Assembly (NCBI GenBank): GCA_965222345.1
Contig: CBDCTS010000002.1
Coordinates: forward strand, 1 to 64,000
Source of the DNA: JADFGZ01 sp965222345
GTDB taxonomy: Bacteria; Acidobacteriota; Terriglobia; 2-12-FULL-54-10
Direction: 5' to 3'
Length of the DNA: 64,000 nucleotides
Made by a program: the position numbers and the translations under genes. Positions 9,352 through 18,748 of this stretch are shown here, one piece after another. Position 1 is the stretch's first letter. Each line of letters starts with the position of its first letter. Below the pieces are notes generated by a model that was not told the origin of the DNA, did no database searches, and saw only the letters and a program-made list of their open reading frames with translations.

Positions 9352-10242
9352 ATGGGGAATCTCCCGTGGAAAGTGTTGGAGAAAATGAAAACAGACTCAG
9401 AAATTCAGAAACGCGTTGATCTTTACCGAACCGGCAGCATCAGCCGCAGAGAACTGCTTGGATCGCTAATCACGCTCACCGGCAGCTACGCCGCGGCGCA
9501 TCTTTTTTTGGAGTCGAGCGGAGTGGCGGCAACGCTGATCTCGCAAACCGAGTCCGAAACCGCCAACGTCTCAGCCGACACCGTTCGTTTTTCCTCCGGA
9601 CAGGTTCAGATGGACGGCTACCTGGTGCAGCCCAGAAGTCCGGGCCGGCACCCCGGCATACTTGTGATTCACGAGAACCGAGGCTTGAACGAGCACATCC
9701 GTGACGTGGCCCGCCGCTTTGCGGCAGAAGGCTTTGTGGCGCTGGCGCCCGATCTGCTGTCGCGGGTGGGTGGAACGGGCAGCATGAAGGAACAGCAAGA
9801 CGCCACCGAAGCAATCAGCCTGCTGTCGGTCAACGGCGTGCTCAACGATTTGCGGGCGGGCTTCCAGTTCCTGGAAAACAATCCGGTCGTGGACCCGCAA
9901 AAGGTCTCCTCTGTGGGATTTTGCTGGGGCGGCTGGCGAAGCTTTATGCTGGCTACCGTAGAGCCGAAACTTCACCGGGCTGTGGTTTTCTATGGGTCCA
10001 GCCCCGATTCCGGCTTCGAAAATATTCAAGCTCCCGTCCTGGCGCACTATGCCCAGTGGGACAACCGCATTACGGGCAACGCGCTCTGGATCGAAAAGGA
10101 GATGAGGCAGGCCGGCAAACAATTTCAGTATTACGTCTATCCGGAAACAAACCACGCGTTTTTCAACGATACCGGCTCCCAGCATAGCCCGGAGGCTTCC
10201 CGGCTGGCCTGGACGCGGACGCTCGATTTCCTGCGTAACTAG
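9352..10242 (+). CDS. Dienelactone hydrolase family protein, Tat-type signal
   Basis: This is a 296-residue alpha/beta hydrolase of the dienelactone hydrolase family. The nucleophile is Cys in the elbow VGFCWGG, the acid is probably the Asp in AQWDNRI, and the histidine sits in ETNHAFFND. HENRGLNEHIRDVARRFAAE is the usual N-terminal DLH block. An N-terminal SRRELLG followed by a hydrophobic stretch resembles a twin-arginine signal, as seen in exported DLH relatives. The ATG at 9352 has AGAGG upstream; ATG 9385 is an alternative. It begins 11 bp after the propeller gene, so the three genes probably form one operon. Confidence 0.88.
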   Translation: MGNLPWKVLEKMKTDSEIQKRVDLYRTGSISRRELLGSLITLTGSYAAAHLFLESSGVAATLISQTESETANVSADTVRFSSGQVQMDGYLVQPRSPGRHPGILVIHENRGLNEHIRDVARRFAAEGFVALAPDLLSRVGGTGSMKEQQDATEAISLLSVNGVLNDLRAGFQFLENNPVVDPQKVSSVGFCWGGWRSFMLATVEPKLHRAVVFYGSSPDSGFENIQAPVLAHYAQWDNRITGNALWIEKEMRQAGKQFQYYVYPETNHAFFNDTGSQHSPEASRLAWTRTLDFLRN

Positions 10243-10300
10243 AGCAAGCAGTTTCAGAGTTGGCGTCAAGCCGTTGTTGGTGAATCCATGCGAGCTGCGA

Positions 10301-10430
10301 CCCCTTCGGCAAGCTCAGGGCAGGCTTTCCGGGAACGGACAAATGGCGTTCTTCAACAACCCGCTAAAGCAGCCCTGCAGGAGCACAGGCCTCCCGGCCT
10401 GTACTCTAAAGGCATAGGCAAGAATGCCTG
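10301..10430. repeat. REP-like dispersed repeat sequences
   Basis: This spacer contains CCTTCGGCAAGCTCAGGGCA, a motif I recall as common in intergenic repeats of many soil bacteria, followed by GGAGCACAGGCC and an AGGCAAGAATGCCT-type palindrome. The same words (GGAGCACAGGCC, CAGGAATGCCTG) recur at 29700-29850, so they belong to a dispersed family. The rest of 10243-10586 shows no gene. Confidence 0.6.
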
Positions 10431-10586
10431 TCACTACTTGCTGCCTGGGCGGCAAGGTAGATCATTGCTCGTATTGCGTAAGCCGAAGAGCTATTCAGAA
10501 AAAAGGACCCTCCGTTATGGAGCTCCAGGTCCGAAACTCCAAATGCAACCTAAGAGCCAGTAGATGAGAGGGATTTGCGAATCAAA

Positions 10587-12344
10587 TCAGGGGTTCGATT
10601 TTCGCGGGGCATGAACGCGGACGGTCACGATATCGGTGTCATGGTATTGCTGGTGGCGAACCGAGGTGGCGAGGTGCCGCAACAGTCGAAGTGAAACTTC
10701 CTGCTCGATCAGATCTCCGGTGGGCCGCTCGCCGAGCAGCGCGAGCCGGTCCTGAAGGTTTTCCTCACCGGTCGAGGCGACGAACTCAAGGACTGCCCCG
10801 CCTTCTTCCTTGTGCGCGACCAGGAGCAAGCGCCGTCGATCATGCCCCTCTGCGGCCTCATCCTGCTGGATGAGCGTCAGCAAAGTCTCCTCGCCGACGG
10901 CGTCGAGACGGTTTGCCATCGCCGTGTCCCAACTACTACGGGACGCAAAGGCACCGAGAAACTCCCTGATCTTCGGCAGGGCCGAGAGAGCAAAATCGAC
11001 CTCGATCCGGCGGCGCCGGGGTTCCGTCAGCTCCACGAACAGGGTCATGAGAAGGGCCACGAAACCGCCAACCGTCATCCCATTCTGCAGAAGACCTCCG
11101 CCGAATTCCGCGAAATACTCGGGAAATATCACGCCGTTCTGGAAGCCAACCCCGACCCAGAACGCGACACCGGCTACCAAGCCCTTGCGATAGTCGATCC
11201 CGCTCTGAACGACTATCTTCATGCCGAGCACGAAGAGCATCGCCAGCAACACGGTGAGATAGGCTGCGGCGACCGCGCCCGGTATTGCCAGGACCACGGC
11301 GAGCGCCTTGGGAAGGAACGCCAGAACGATGAATACCACCCCGAGGCTAATCCCCACAGTGCGGGCTCCTACACCTGTGAGCTCGGTCATGGATACGCTT
11401 GTCGAATAGGTCGTGTTCGGCACTGTTCCCATGAGGCCGGATAACAGGTTGCCCATTCCGTCCGCCGTCACCGCACCCTGCACTGCCCGGAAATCCACCG
11501 CCCGGGGCCGACGCCAGGATACGTTCTGAATGGCGACGGCATCACCGATCGTTTCGATGGCGCCGACCAGGGTCACGAAAACGAATGCCGGAAGAAGCGT
11601 CCAGAAAACCGGCCCGAAGTCGAGATCGAAGCCCGGCCATCCGCCATTTGGAAGACCGATCCACGAAGCCTGGGCAATGCGGTCCATCTCGTAGAGACCA
11701 AAAAATCCGGCAACTATGGCGCCGACAACCACACCGATGACCGGCGCCCAGAGACGTAGCGCACCCGTTGCCTTCAGAGCGATGGCGGTGATGACGAGTA
11801 CGGTCACGAGGGCGCTCAGCGGAGCAGCCACCGCTGGGATTCCATCCGGCACATCCTTCAGCATATCGAAGACGATCGGCATCACCGTGACCGGTATCAG
11901 CATGATGACCGTTCCCGCGACGGTCGGAGTCAGAATCCGCCGCAGCAGCGAGAGGCGCGCGGAAAGTGCGAACTGGAACAAAGATGAGATGACGACCAAG
12001 GTGGCGAGCATCGCCGGACCACCCTCGGCGATCGCCGTGACACAGACCGCAATGAAGGCCCCGGAGGTACCCATCACGAGCACATAACCCGAGCCAATTC
12101 GGCCAACCCGGACCGCTTGCAGCACCGTGGTTGCGCCGCTGACCACGACTGCGGCAAACACGGCCCATGACAGGAAGGCCTCGGACCCGCCAGCGGCCCG
12201 GATCACGATGGCCGGTGTCAATACAATGCCGGCCAGGCAGAGAATAGCGAGCTGCAGACCGAGACCGAAGGCGAGCGCAGCCGGAGGTTTTTCGTCGGGT
12301 TGGTAGCGAATGCCTGTGCGCCGGTCGGAATCTTCGGTGGCCAT
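10587..12344 (-). CDS. NCS2/NAT-family nucleobase permease with extra C-terminal domain
   Basis: This 585-residue inner-membrane protein has a transporter core (about residues 20-440) with the NCS2 features VAIQNVSWRRPRAVDFR and GMGNLLSGLMGTVPNTTYS. The family imports xanthine, uracil or related bases with protons or sodium. The last ~120 residues are soluble and contain AVGEETLLTLIQQDEAAE and LEFVASTGEENLQDRLALLG. This vaguely resembles an anti-sigma/HATPase fold and is not part of the standard transporter. ATG 12344 is chosen for its GGGGTT site and for starting close to the first helix; the frame is open 26 codons further. It is divergent from polA. Confidence 0.85.
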   Translation of the reverse strand: MATEDSDRRTGIRYQPDEKPPAALAFGLGLQLAILCLAGIVLTPAIVIRAAGGSEAFLSWAVFAAVVVSGATTVLQAVRVGRIGSGYVLVMGTSGAFIAVCVTAIAEGGPAMLATLVVISSLFQFALSARLSLLRRILTPTVAGTVIMLIPVTVMPIVFDMLKDVPDGIPAVAAPLSALVTVLVITAIALKATGALRLWAPVIGVVVGAIVAGFFGLYEMDRIAQASWIGLPNGGWPGFDLDFGPVFWTLLPAFVFVTLVGAIETIGDAVAIQNVSWRRPRAVDFRAVQGAVTADGMGNLLSGLMGTVPNTTYSTSVSMTELTGVGARTVGISLGVVFIVLAFLPKALAVVLAIPGAVAAAYLTVLLAMLFVLGMKIVVQSGIDYRKGLVAGVAFWVGVGFQNGVIFPEYFAEFGGGLLQNGMTVGGFVALLMTLFVELTEPRRRRIEVDFALSALPKIREFLGAFASRSSWDTAMANRLDAVGEETLLTLIQQDEAAEGHDRRRLLLVAHKEEGGAVLEFVASTGEENLQDRLALLGERPTGDLIEQEVSLRLLRHLATSVRHQQYHDTDIVTVRVHAPRKSNP

Positions 12345-12655
12345 GCTGTAACCCCATGTCTCAAGTGGACGGCGAATTATACAACATCCTGACTGATTCT
12401 CACGCGCCGTTTGGGGAATCAATGCGAACCAAAGTTGGCCGTCAACGTTACGCGCTGCTCTCGGAGCTGTCGGTGTTTTAGGAGGGTTGCAGCGATGAGG
12501 TTCCGGCGCGCCCGCCGCACAGTCCCAACGATAAACCAGGAACAGCCTGCATTTCGAGAGAGACGAGTCCCGGCGGTTTCCTATGATTCCAAACCTTGCC
12601 CCTGCCTGCTAAGATAACCCCTGCGATAATCGCTGAGCGTCAGATCATCCATCGA
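12345..12655. other. Divergent spacer before polA
   Basis: I see no gene here. The region separates the minus-strand permease from plus-strand polA and should hold both promoters, but no convincing element could be assigned by eye. Confidence 0.5.
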
Positions 12656-15286
12656 ATGGCTCCTCCAGCAAAATCAAAGAAGACTACCAAACCTAGCGGT
12701 CAGCCAGACCGCAAGGGTTCCCCGCAACCCGGCCGTTTGTTTCTGATCGACTCGATGAGCTACATCTTCCGGGCCTACCACGCCCTGCCGCGCCTCTCCA
12801 ACCGCAGCGGGCTGCCAACCCACGCCGTTTACGGCTTTCACAACATGCTGCGGAAACTTCTCCAGGATTATCGCCCGGAGTACCTAGGAGCGGTGTTTGA
12901 TCTGGAGGGACCTACCTTCCGGCACGAGTCCTTCGCCGACTACAAAGCCAACCGAGAGGAGATGCCCGATGACCTCTCCAGGCAGCTTCCCTACATCCGC
13001 AAACTGCTCGGAGCCGTGCGGGTTCCCGTGCTAGCCCATCCCGGATACGAGGCCGACGACGTGATCGGCACCCTGGCCCGGCAGGCTGCGGCCCGGAACC
13101 TGGAGGTGATGATTATCACCAACGACAAGGACATGCTGCAGTTGGTGGGCGAGCGAGTGACTGTGATTAATCCGATGAAGGATAACCTGCTGTGCGACCG
13201 AGACAAAGTGATCGAGATTATGGGCGTCGCGCCGGAGCAGGTCCCCGACCTGCTGGCTCTGCAAGGGGACGCGGTGGACAACATCCCCGGAGCGCCCGGC
13301 ATCGGCGCCAAGGGAGCGCGCGAGCTGATCCAGAAATACGGGCGCGTCGAGGCCTGCCTGGAACATGCCGTCGAGGTCTCTCGGAAAACCTACCGGGAGG
13401 CGCTGACGAATCACCGCGATCAGATCCTGCTGAGCAAGCAACTGGCAACCATTGAGACCGCGGTGCCCGTGGAGTTGTCGCTGGACGAGGTTCAGGTAAG
13501 CGAGCCGGACCGCGAGAAGCTGAAAGAGATTTACCAGGAACTGGAGTTTACTTCCCAGTTGAGGGAGTTATTGTCCCCTGCTGACGCCGGACTGAAAGAT
13601 TACCAGGAGCTTTCTTCGGAAGACGCTGTGCGAGAATTCATCAGCGGGCTTCCTCCGGACCCAGCGGTAGCTTTGGCGGTCCGCAGCGAGGAATTCCTGG
13701 CAGCAAATATGACGACGGCGGCACTGTCAACGGCGGCGGGGGTAGGGCGCTCGATCCCCGTCTCGCTGCTGCCCTTGCTGAAATCCTGGCTGGAATACCC
13801 AGATAACCTGAAGGCCGTTCACGATGCCAAGTCGGCAAGCCTGGCGCTGAAGCCCCAGGGCATCCATTTGCAGGGTGTGCGGCACGACACCATGCTCTAT
13901 TCCTACTTGCTCGACGCCACCGAGAGCGGCCACGGGCTGGCGGGCTTGGTGGAACGCCACTTCGGCGCCAAGCTTTCCGGGAACATCGCAGAGGAGGCTG
14001 ATTGGGTTGGTCAATTGGCGCGAATGCTTGAGCCGGAGATGGAAGCCTCCGGTCTGCGCCGTCTGTATGATGAAATCGAACTGCCGCTGGCTCCCATCCT
14101 GGCGGAGATGGCGACATGGGGCGTGAAGCTCGACCCAGAGCAGTTGCGGACACTCTCGGCCTGGGTGGGAGGGGAAGTCGAGAGGCTGACCGGGGAAATC
14201 TATAAACTGACCGGCGCGGAATTCAATATCAACTCGCCGAAGCAGCTCGGGGAAGTGTTGTTCGAGAAGATGGGACTGCCCGCTCCCCGCAAATCCGGCA
14301 AGAGCAAGAGCTACTCCACCGCCGTCGGCGTGCTGGAACAACTTTTCGCCGTCCACGAAGCGCCGCGCAGGGTGCTGGAGTACCGGCAACTATCAAAGCT
14401 GAAATCGACCTACATCGACGCGCTCCCCCGTTTGATCCACCCAGCGACAGGCCGCCTGCATACCTCCTTCAACCAGGCGGGCACCGCCACAGGGAGGCTG
14501 TCTTCGAGCAATCCCAACCTGCAAAACATTCCCATCCGCACGGAGCTGGGTCGGCGGATTCGGGCCGCCTTTGTGGCCGAGAAGGGTTTCCTCTTGCTGG
14601 CTGCCGACTATTCACAGATCGAGCTGCGGCTGCTGGCCCACCTGAGCGGCGACCCAATACTTGTCGAGGCATTCCGCCAAGGCGAAGACATTCACGAGCG
14701 GACTGCGGCGGCGGTATTCGGAATGCCGCCGGAGGAGCAAACCGAGGACCACCGCCGCCGGGCCAAGGCCGTTAACTACGGCATCGTTTACGGCCTGAGC
14801 CCCTTCGGGCTGGCGCAACAGTTGGGAATTCCGCAGGCTGAGGCGGCTGAGTTCATTGACCAGTATTTCAACCGCTACCAGGGAGTGAGGAAGTTCATCG
14901 ACTCCACTCTTGCCGAAGTGCGCCGCGATGGCCAGGTGCGAACCATGTTCGGAAGGCTGCGCAAGATTCCGGATATCGGCAGCAAAAACTCCTCGCTGCG
15001 ACAGTTTGCCGAGCGCACCGCCATCAACACTCCCATCCAGGGCGGCGCAGCCGACTTGATGAAGATCGCCATGATTGGGGTCGACCGAGCCCTGCGCGAA
15101 CAGAAGTCGGGCGCCCGCATGCTGCTCCAGGTGCACGACGAGCTAGTCCTGGAGGTCCCGGAAAAAGAAATCCAGCAGGCTGCCGCGCTCGTTCGCGACG
15201 GGATGGAGCAGGTCTATCCTCTCGACGTTCCTCTGGAGGCCTACGTGGCCGCGGGGCCGAACTGGCGGGACATGGAAGAAATATGA
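12656..15286 (+). CDS. polA: DNA polymerase I
   Basis: The protein has 876 residues in the standard order. The 5'-nuclease domain (about 25-290) shows FLIDSMSYIFRAYHALP, YEADDVIGTLA, TNDKDMLQL and GDAVDNIPGAPGIGAKGA. The 3'-5' exonuclease-like domain (about 320-500) has lost the ExoI Asp-x-Glu (region reads VALAVRSEE), so proofreading is probably absent. The polymerase domain has motif A LLAADYSQIELRLLAHL, motif B AKAVNYGIVYGLSPFGL and motif C LLQVHDELVLEVP. The O-helix position that is Phe762 in E. coli is Tyr here (residue 708). Its role is gap filling and Okazaki primer removal. The ribosome site before 12656 is weak. Confidence 0.95.
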   Translation: MAPPAKSKKTTKPSGQPDRKGSPQPGRLFLIDSMSYIFRAYHALPRLSNRSGLPTHAVYGFHNMLRKLLQDYRPEYLGAVFDLEGPTFRHESFADYKANREEMPDDLSRQLPYIRKLLGAVRVPVLAHPGYEADDVIGTLARQAAARNLEVMIITNDKDMLQLVGERVTVINPMKDNLLCDRDKVIEIMGVAPEQVPDLLALQGDAVDNIPGAPGIGAKGARELIQKYGRVEACLEHAVEVSRKTYREALTNHRDQILLSKQLATIETAVPVELSLDEVQVSEPDREKLKEIYQELEFTSQLRELLSPADAGLKDYQELSSEDAVREFISGLPPDPAVALAVRSEEFLAANMTTAALSTAAGVGRSIPVSLLPLLKSWLEYPDNLKAVHDAKSASLALKPQGIHLQGVRHDTMLYSYLLDATESGHGLAGLVERHFGAKLSGNIAEEADWVGQLARMLEPEMEASGLRRLYDEIELPLAPILAEMATWGVKLDPEQLRTLSAWVGGEVERLTGEIYKLTGAEFNINSPKQLGEVLFEKMGLPAPRKSGKSKSYSTAVGVLEQLFAVHEAPRRVLEYRQLSKLKSTYIDALPRLIHPATGRLHTSFNQAGTATGRLSSSNPNLQNIPIRTELGRRIRAAFVAEKGFLLLAADYSQIELRLLAHLSGDPILVEAFRQGEDIHERTAAAVFGMPPEEQTEDHRRRAKAVNYGIVYGLSPFGLAQQLGIPQAEAAEFIDQYFNRYQGVRKFIDSTLAEVRRDGQVRTMFGRLRKIPDIGSKNSSLRQFAERTAINTPIQGGAADLMKIAMIGVDRALREQKSGARMLLQVHDELVLEVPEKEIQQAAALVRDGMEQVYPLDVPLEAYVAAGPNWRDMEEI

Positions 15287-15346
15287 AGTCAGGAATCAGA
15301 AGCCGGAAGCCGGAATGAGGATGATCCCTGCACGGCCAGTTCCGCC

Positions 15347-16117
15347 TTAAGCTATGCCTGCCGGGTTGCGCTGAGCAGGAGCGGGCTCCAAATAATCAAT
15401 CAACTGCTGCAAATAGGCAACGACGCGGAGCAGACGTTCTCGCTCCGACCGAAGTTCCAACAAACTCTGCTTCCGGCCCAGGTCCGCTCGCAACTCAGCC
15501 ATAATCTGAAAAGAAAGTTGCCGGCCGCCGGGTTCGGGCGGCGGTTTTTTCGAAGATGGGTCTTCCAATTCGAGCAATTCCATCAGGCGGCCATAGAGCC
15601 GGATGACCTGCTGCCGGAGCTCTTCGGCGGGAGGCTCGGTCTCGTTGTCTTCAAAGAATTGCAGCTTTCCGCGCAGATAAGACTTCTCCTGGTTCAGCGA
15701 CGAGATTTCAAAACGCCGCCGGCCCCGAACCAGAATGTCCATCTGGCCATCCGAATACCTGTGGATCACTTCCGATATGGAGGCAGTGCAGCCAATGTTT
15801 TTAATCGACCCTCCGTAAGCCAGCAGTATTCCAAACTCCCAGTGGTTTTGCAGACAGTCCTGAATCATCTCCTTGTAGCGTTCCTCGAAGATGTGCAGCA
15901 TGAGATTCGTACTAGGAAACAGGACCAGCGACAAAGGGAAAAGAGGAAGCAGCGGTTGGGGCAGAGGGCCGTCCTGTGATCCAGGCGCAACGCGGACGGA
16001 CTCTTTCCCAAGGCCGCTGGCATAATCCGCTTGCAGGAGAGCACTCGCAGGAAGTTGTCGGCTGGTCCAAAGGCTCGCCGCTACTGCAAAGAGTTTGATG
16101 ATTTCTCTGCGTTGCAT
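15347..16117 (-). CDS. LON-substrate-binding-domain protein, exported
   Basis: The protein has 256 residues. The N-terminus MQRREIIKLFAVAASLWTSR looks like a short signal sequence. Residues about 55-250 match the LON N-terminal substrate-binding domain: LPLFPLSLVLFPSTNLMLHIFEERYKEMIQDCL and the GRRRFEI segment. No ATPase or protease domain is present, as in free-standing members of this family. The start at 16117 follows AAGGGC; the open frame extends 85 codons upstream without support. The export signal is unusual for the family. It is convergent with polA, and function is unknown. Confidence 0.75.
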   Translation of the reverse strand: MQRREIIKLFAVAASLWTSRQLPASALLQADYASGLGKESVRVAPGSQDGPLPQPLLPLFPLSLVLFPSTNLMLHIFEERYKEMIQDCLQNHWEFGILLAYGGSIKNIGCTASISEVIHRYSDGQMDILVRGRRRFEISSLNQEKSYLRGKLQFFEDNETEPPAEELRQQVIRLYGRLMELLELEDPSSKKPPPEPGGRQLSFQIMAELRADLGRKQSLLELRSERERLLRVVAYLQQLIDYLEPAPAQRNPAGIA

Positions 16118-16392
16118 ATGCTGCCCTTCTGAAATTCGAGAATCGAACCGGCACTTCCGGCTTGTGGCCCGCGGCGAGTATAAACCATATTCCGAACCGA
16201 TGGCTAACCGCTTTCCTCTTGTGCCCGTCACTGTTGCGGTCGAAGGACCCCTTACTTCCGCCTGGCGTACTGCGATGGTTTTCATACAATAGAGATATTG
16301 CTCAGGCCGAACGCAACGGGTCAGCAGCAACGGCCCGCGAGACTCAGATTTTGGATATCCCAGATTTCGCATCTCTGTACTAAAATAAAGCT

Positions 16393-16572
16393 ATGCCTCT
16401 CTATGAATACCAGTGCCGCTGCTGTGGCAGTAGCTTCGAGAAGTTGCGGCGGATGCGGGACGCCGACAGTGATCTGACCTGTCCGGACTGCCGGTCTGAG
16501 GAAGTCGAGCGGATGCTTTCGGCCTTTTCAACCGGCGGATGCAGCACATCGGCTTCCAGCCGGTTTACCTGA
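16393..16572 (+). CDS. FmdB-type zinc-ribbon small protein
   Basis: This short gene encodes 59 residues starting MPLYEYQCRCCGSSFEKL and containing two cysteine pairs (CRCC near 8-11, CPDC at 30-33). That is the standard putative regulatory protein FmdB-type zinc ribbon. A TAAAAT box just upstream could be a -10. The tail is serine-rich with one more Cys. The family is widespread, and no precise function is established. Confidence 0.8.
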   Translation: MPLYEYQCRCCGSSFEKLRRMRDADSDLTCPDCRSEEVERMLSAFSTGGCSTSASSRFT

Positions 16573-16764
16573 GCGCGCTAGCCTGCGGCTGGTCAGCCGC
16601 AAACGGATTTCCCTTTCATCACGGTGCAACCCACGCTGCGGCGTCATTCCGAGCAACGCGAAGAATCTGCTTTTAACAACACCCCCGTGAAGCAAGCAGA
16701 TTCATCGGGGCGACGATCACCGTCAGGCGGAAAATTGAAAGGAGAGCAGCAGGCGATGAGAAGT

Positions 16765-17559
16765 TTATTCGGGGTTCTGGGGCCGAATGGTTTGGACTTT
16801 CCCTTTGATCGGCAGGCGAAAAGTTTTCCCGGGAAGTTTTCCGTTTACTATGACATCGGTATAGCGGGCGATCAGATAGTCACCGCCCGGCTCAAAGAAC
16901 TTTTGTTGCAGGGGCTGCCAGCTTTGCGGCGAGATCCAAAGCTCGATGCGATCCAGTTGCGCGGCGACTTTGGCGGATTTCGGAGCCAGCTCCAGACGGA
17001 AGGCTTGCTGGCCGTCGAGCATCTCTTCTCCAAGATAAGAGATGCGATAGGCCTCTTGTATCTCTTCGCCCCCCGTGCCGAATCCCAGCAGCAGAAACTG
17101 CTCCATCAAGTCTTGCCGACTGGAGAGCTGATATTCCTGAACTTGTGCAATCTTGGGCAGGTACAGAGAAACTTTCTCATCGGCAAAGAGAACATATTTT
17201 TCAGCCGGCTGCCGGAAAGCGATCATGACGCGAGTCCGGCCTTTCGACTTCTCAAAAAAGATGTCGCCGCTCTCGGTGGAGTGATCATCGACGATTAAGG
17301 TCACCTTGGTATAGTCGAGATGCCCGGCCATGCTGGAGAAAGCGTCAGCGGCCCGGTCCATGCTGGCGAGCACTTTCGCGAGCTTTCCCCCATCCGCCAA
17401 TGACTCGTTCTGTGGGGGAGGACCAGCTTGCGATGCTTTGGCCGGGACAAAAACCGCCAGCAACCAAGCCATCCAAACTGCGCCCGCCCAAACCGCTGCC
17501 GGGAGAACAAACCGCAAAAACTTGCTCCGGGTTGTTTTACTCCTGCACCCAAACGGCAT
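16765..17559 (-). CDS. LolA-like outer-membrane lipoprotein carrier family protein
   Basis: The protein has 264 residues with an N-terminal membrane segment (LRFVLPAAVWAGAVWMAWLLAVF) and a LolA/LolB-like half-barrel: AFSSMAGHLDYTKVTLIVDD, SGDIFFEKSKGRTRVMIAFRQPAEKYVLFADEKVSLYLPK, and a C-terminal ARYTDVIVNGKLPGKTFRLP. Such proteins carry lipids or lipoproteins between membranes. It overlaps the preceding small membrane gene by 23 bp and is last in a minus-strand run with an ABC transporter of LolCDE/MacB type. A role in envelope lipid or lipoprotein traffic is an inference from fold and neighbours. Confidence 0.75.
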   Translation of the reverse strand: MPFGCRSKTTRSKFLRFVLPAAVWAGAVWMAWLLAVFVPAKASQAGPPPQNESLADGGKLAKVLASMDRAADAFSSMAGHLDYTKVTLIVDDHSTESGDIFFEKSKGRTRVMIAFRQPAEKYVLFADEKVSLYLPKIAQVQEYQLSSRQDLMEQFLLLGFGTGGEEIQEAYRISYLGEEMLDGQQAFRLELAPKSAKVAAQLDRIELWISPQSWQPLQQKFFEPGGDYLIARYTDVIVNGKLPGKTFRLPIKGKVQTIRPQNPE

Positions 17560-17914
17560 AGCTAATCACCTGTCCTTGAGGATCCAGGGTTGGCTCGATC
17601 CGGATAATTGTCAGGTCTTTGCCCGTATAGTTGCGCAAAACCTGCAGCGCACTTTGCTCCAGCGCGCCGTCTGCCTCGGTGTCCAGCAGGGCGGCCCGGA
17701 GCTGGTAAACCTTGTGTGTTTCGCTGTTCTCCAGAAGCACCACGCCGGAGCTCGGCTCTGCGGCGGGAGCCGTCGGCATGTCTCCGAACCAATGGCGGGG
17801 CGTCAGAAAAATAAAGGCCAGGATCAGAATGGCCATGATGTCGTACTGCCAGCTCCCGCGCTCATGCGCCCAGAAGATGCACCGATAGATGGCCCGGCCC
17901 AGTTTCCGTAGCAT
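17537..17914 (-). CDS. Small membrane-anchored protein of unknown function
   Basis: The protein has 125 residues with one transmembrane segment (YDIMAILILAFIFLTPRHWF, about 24-43) and then a soluble domain (VVLLENSETHKVYQLRAALLDTEADGALEQSALQVLRNYTG). I do not recognise the domain. Its 3' end overlaps the LolA-like gene, so the two are very probably co-translated, and it sits downstream of the ABC transporter genes. It may be an accessory of that envelope system. Confidence 0.65.
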   Translation of the reverse strand: MLRKLGRAIYRCIFWAHERGSWQYDIMAILILAFIFLTPRHWFGDMPTAPAAEPSSGVVLLENSETHKVYQLRAALLDTEADGALEQSALQVLRNYTGKDLTIIRIEPTLDPQGQVISYAVWVQE

Positions 17915-18022
17915 AGCAACAGTTTACGCGAAGAAGGGCACTTTGGATAGAGACAGAGTGAGTGCCGGAGGAAAGACTTCCCCGGCCGGGGCGGTTGGTT
18001 AGTCCCTGCTCAATGGACCTTT

Positions 18023-18691
18023 TCAATGATCCAAGACGTGCCCATCCCTCATGTTTACGATTCGGTCGCTATAGGTGGCGACTTCCGGGTTATGGGTAAT
18101 CATCAGGATGGTCTGCCCGAATTTGTGGTTCAGCTCCCTGAGCATGTTCAGCACCAGCTCGGAGTTTTGCGTGTCCAGGTTGCCGGTGGGCTCGTCTGCC
18201 AGCAGGATTTTGGGACGGTTGACCACGGCGCGCGCGATGGCCACCCTTTGCTGTTCGCCTCCGGAGAGCTCTCCGGGACGGTGTTTCAGGCGGTCCTCCA
18301 GACCCAGCAACTGGACCACTGCGTTCATCTCGGGCCGCGAGATGCCGTTGAGTTTGCCGGCGATGTTGCTAGCCAGGGCGATGTTGCCGAAGGCCGTCAG
18401 GGTGGGAAGAAGGTTAAAACGCTGGAAGATGAAGCCGATTTTTTGTTTCCGCAGCTCAGTCCGTTGTCCCTCCTTGATGTCTCCCAGGTCCACGCCATCC
18501 AGAAGCACTCTGCCGGAGGTGGGTCCCGTAAGGCCGCCGATCACGTAGAGAAGTGTGGATTTTCCGCATCCGGAGGGGCCCACGATGCTCACAAACTCCC
18601 CCTGCTTGACGTTGAGGTTCACCCCCCGCAGGGCGGGCACATCGACGCTGCCGAGCCGGTAAATCTTCCGAAGGTTTTCTACTCGAATCAT
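18023..18691 (-). CDS. ABC transporter ATP-binding protein, LolD/MacB type
   Basis: This is a 222-residue ATPase. Walker A is GPSGCGKST, the signature is LSGGEQQRVAIARA, Walker B is ILLADEPTGNLD, and the switch His is in ILMITHNPEVA. The MacB/LolD/FtsE group of ATPases drives FtsX-like permeases that extract lipoproteins or act mechanically rather than move solute through a channel. It lies 57 bp after the FtsX-type permease on the same strand, which is its obvious partner. Confidence 0.93.
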   Translation of the reverse strand: MIRVENLRKIYRLGSVDVPALRGVNLNVKQGEFVSIVGPSGCGKSTLLYVIGGLTGPTSGRVLLDGVDLGDIKEGQRTELRKQKIGFIFQRFNLLPTLTAFGNIALASNIAGKLNGISRPEMNAVVQLLGLEDRLKHRPGELSGGEQQRVAIARAVVNRPKILLADEPTGNLDTQNSELVLNMLRELNHKFGQTILMITHNPEVATYSDRIVNMRDGHVLDH

Positions 18692-18748
18692 TTCACTTAT
18701 AAGCCGTCAGTGTGCCAGCACAGCGGGGACAGAGCCGCTATCGAAAGA

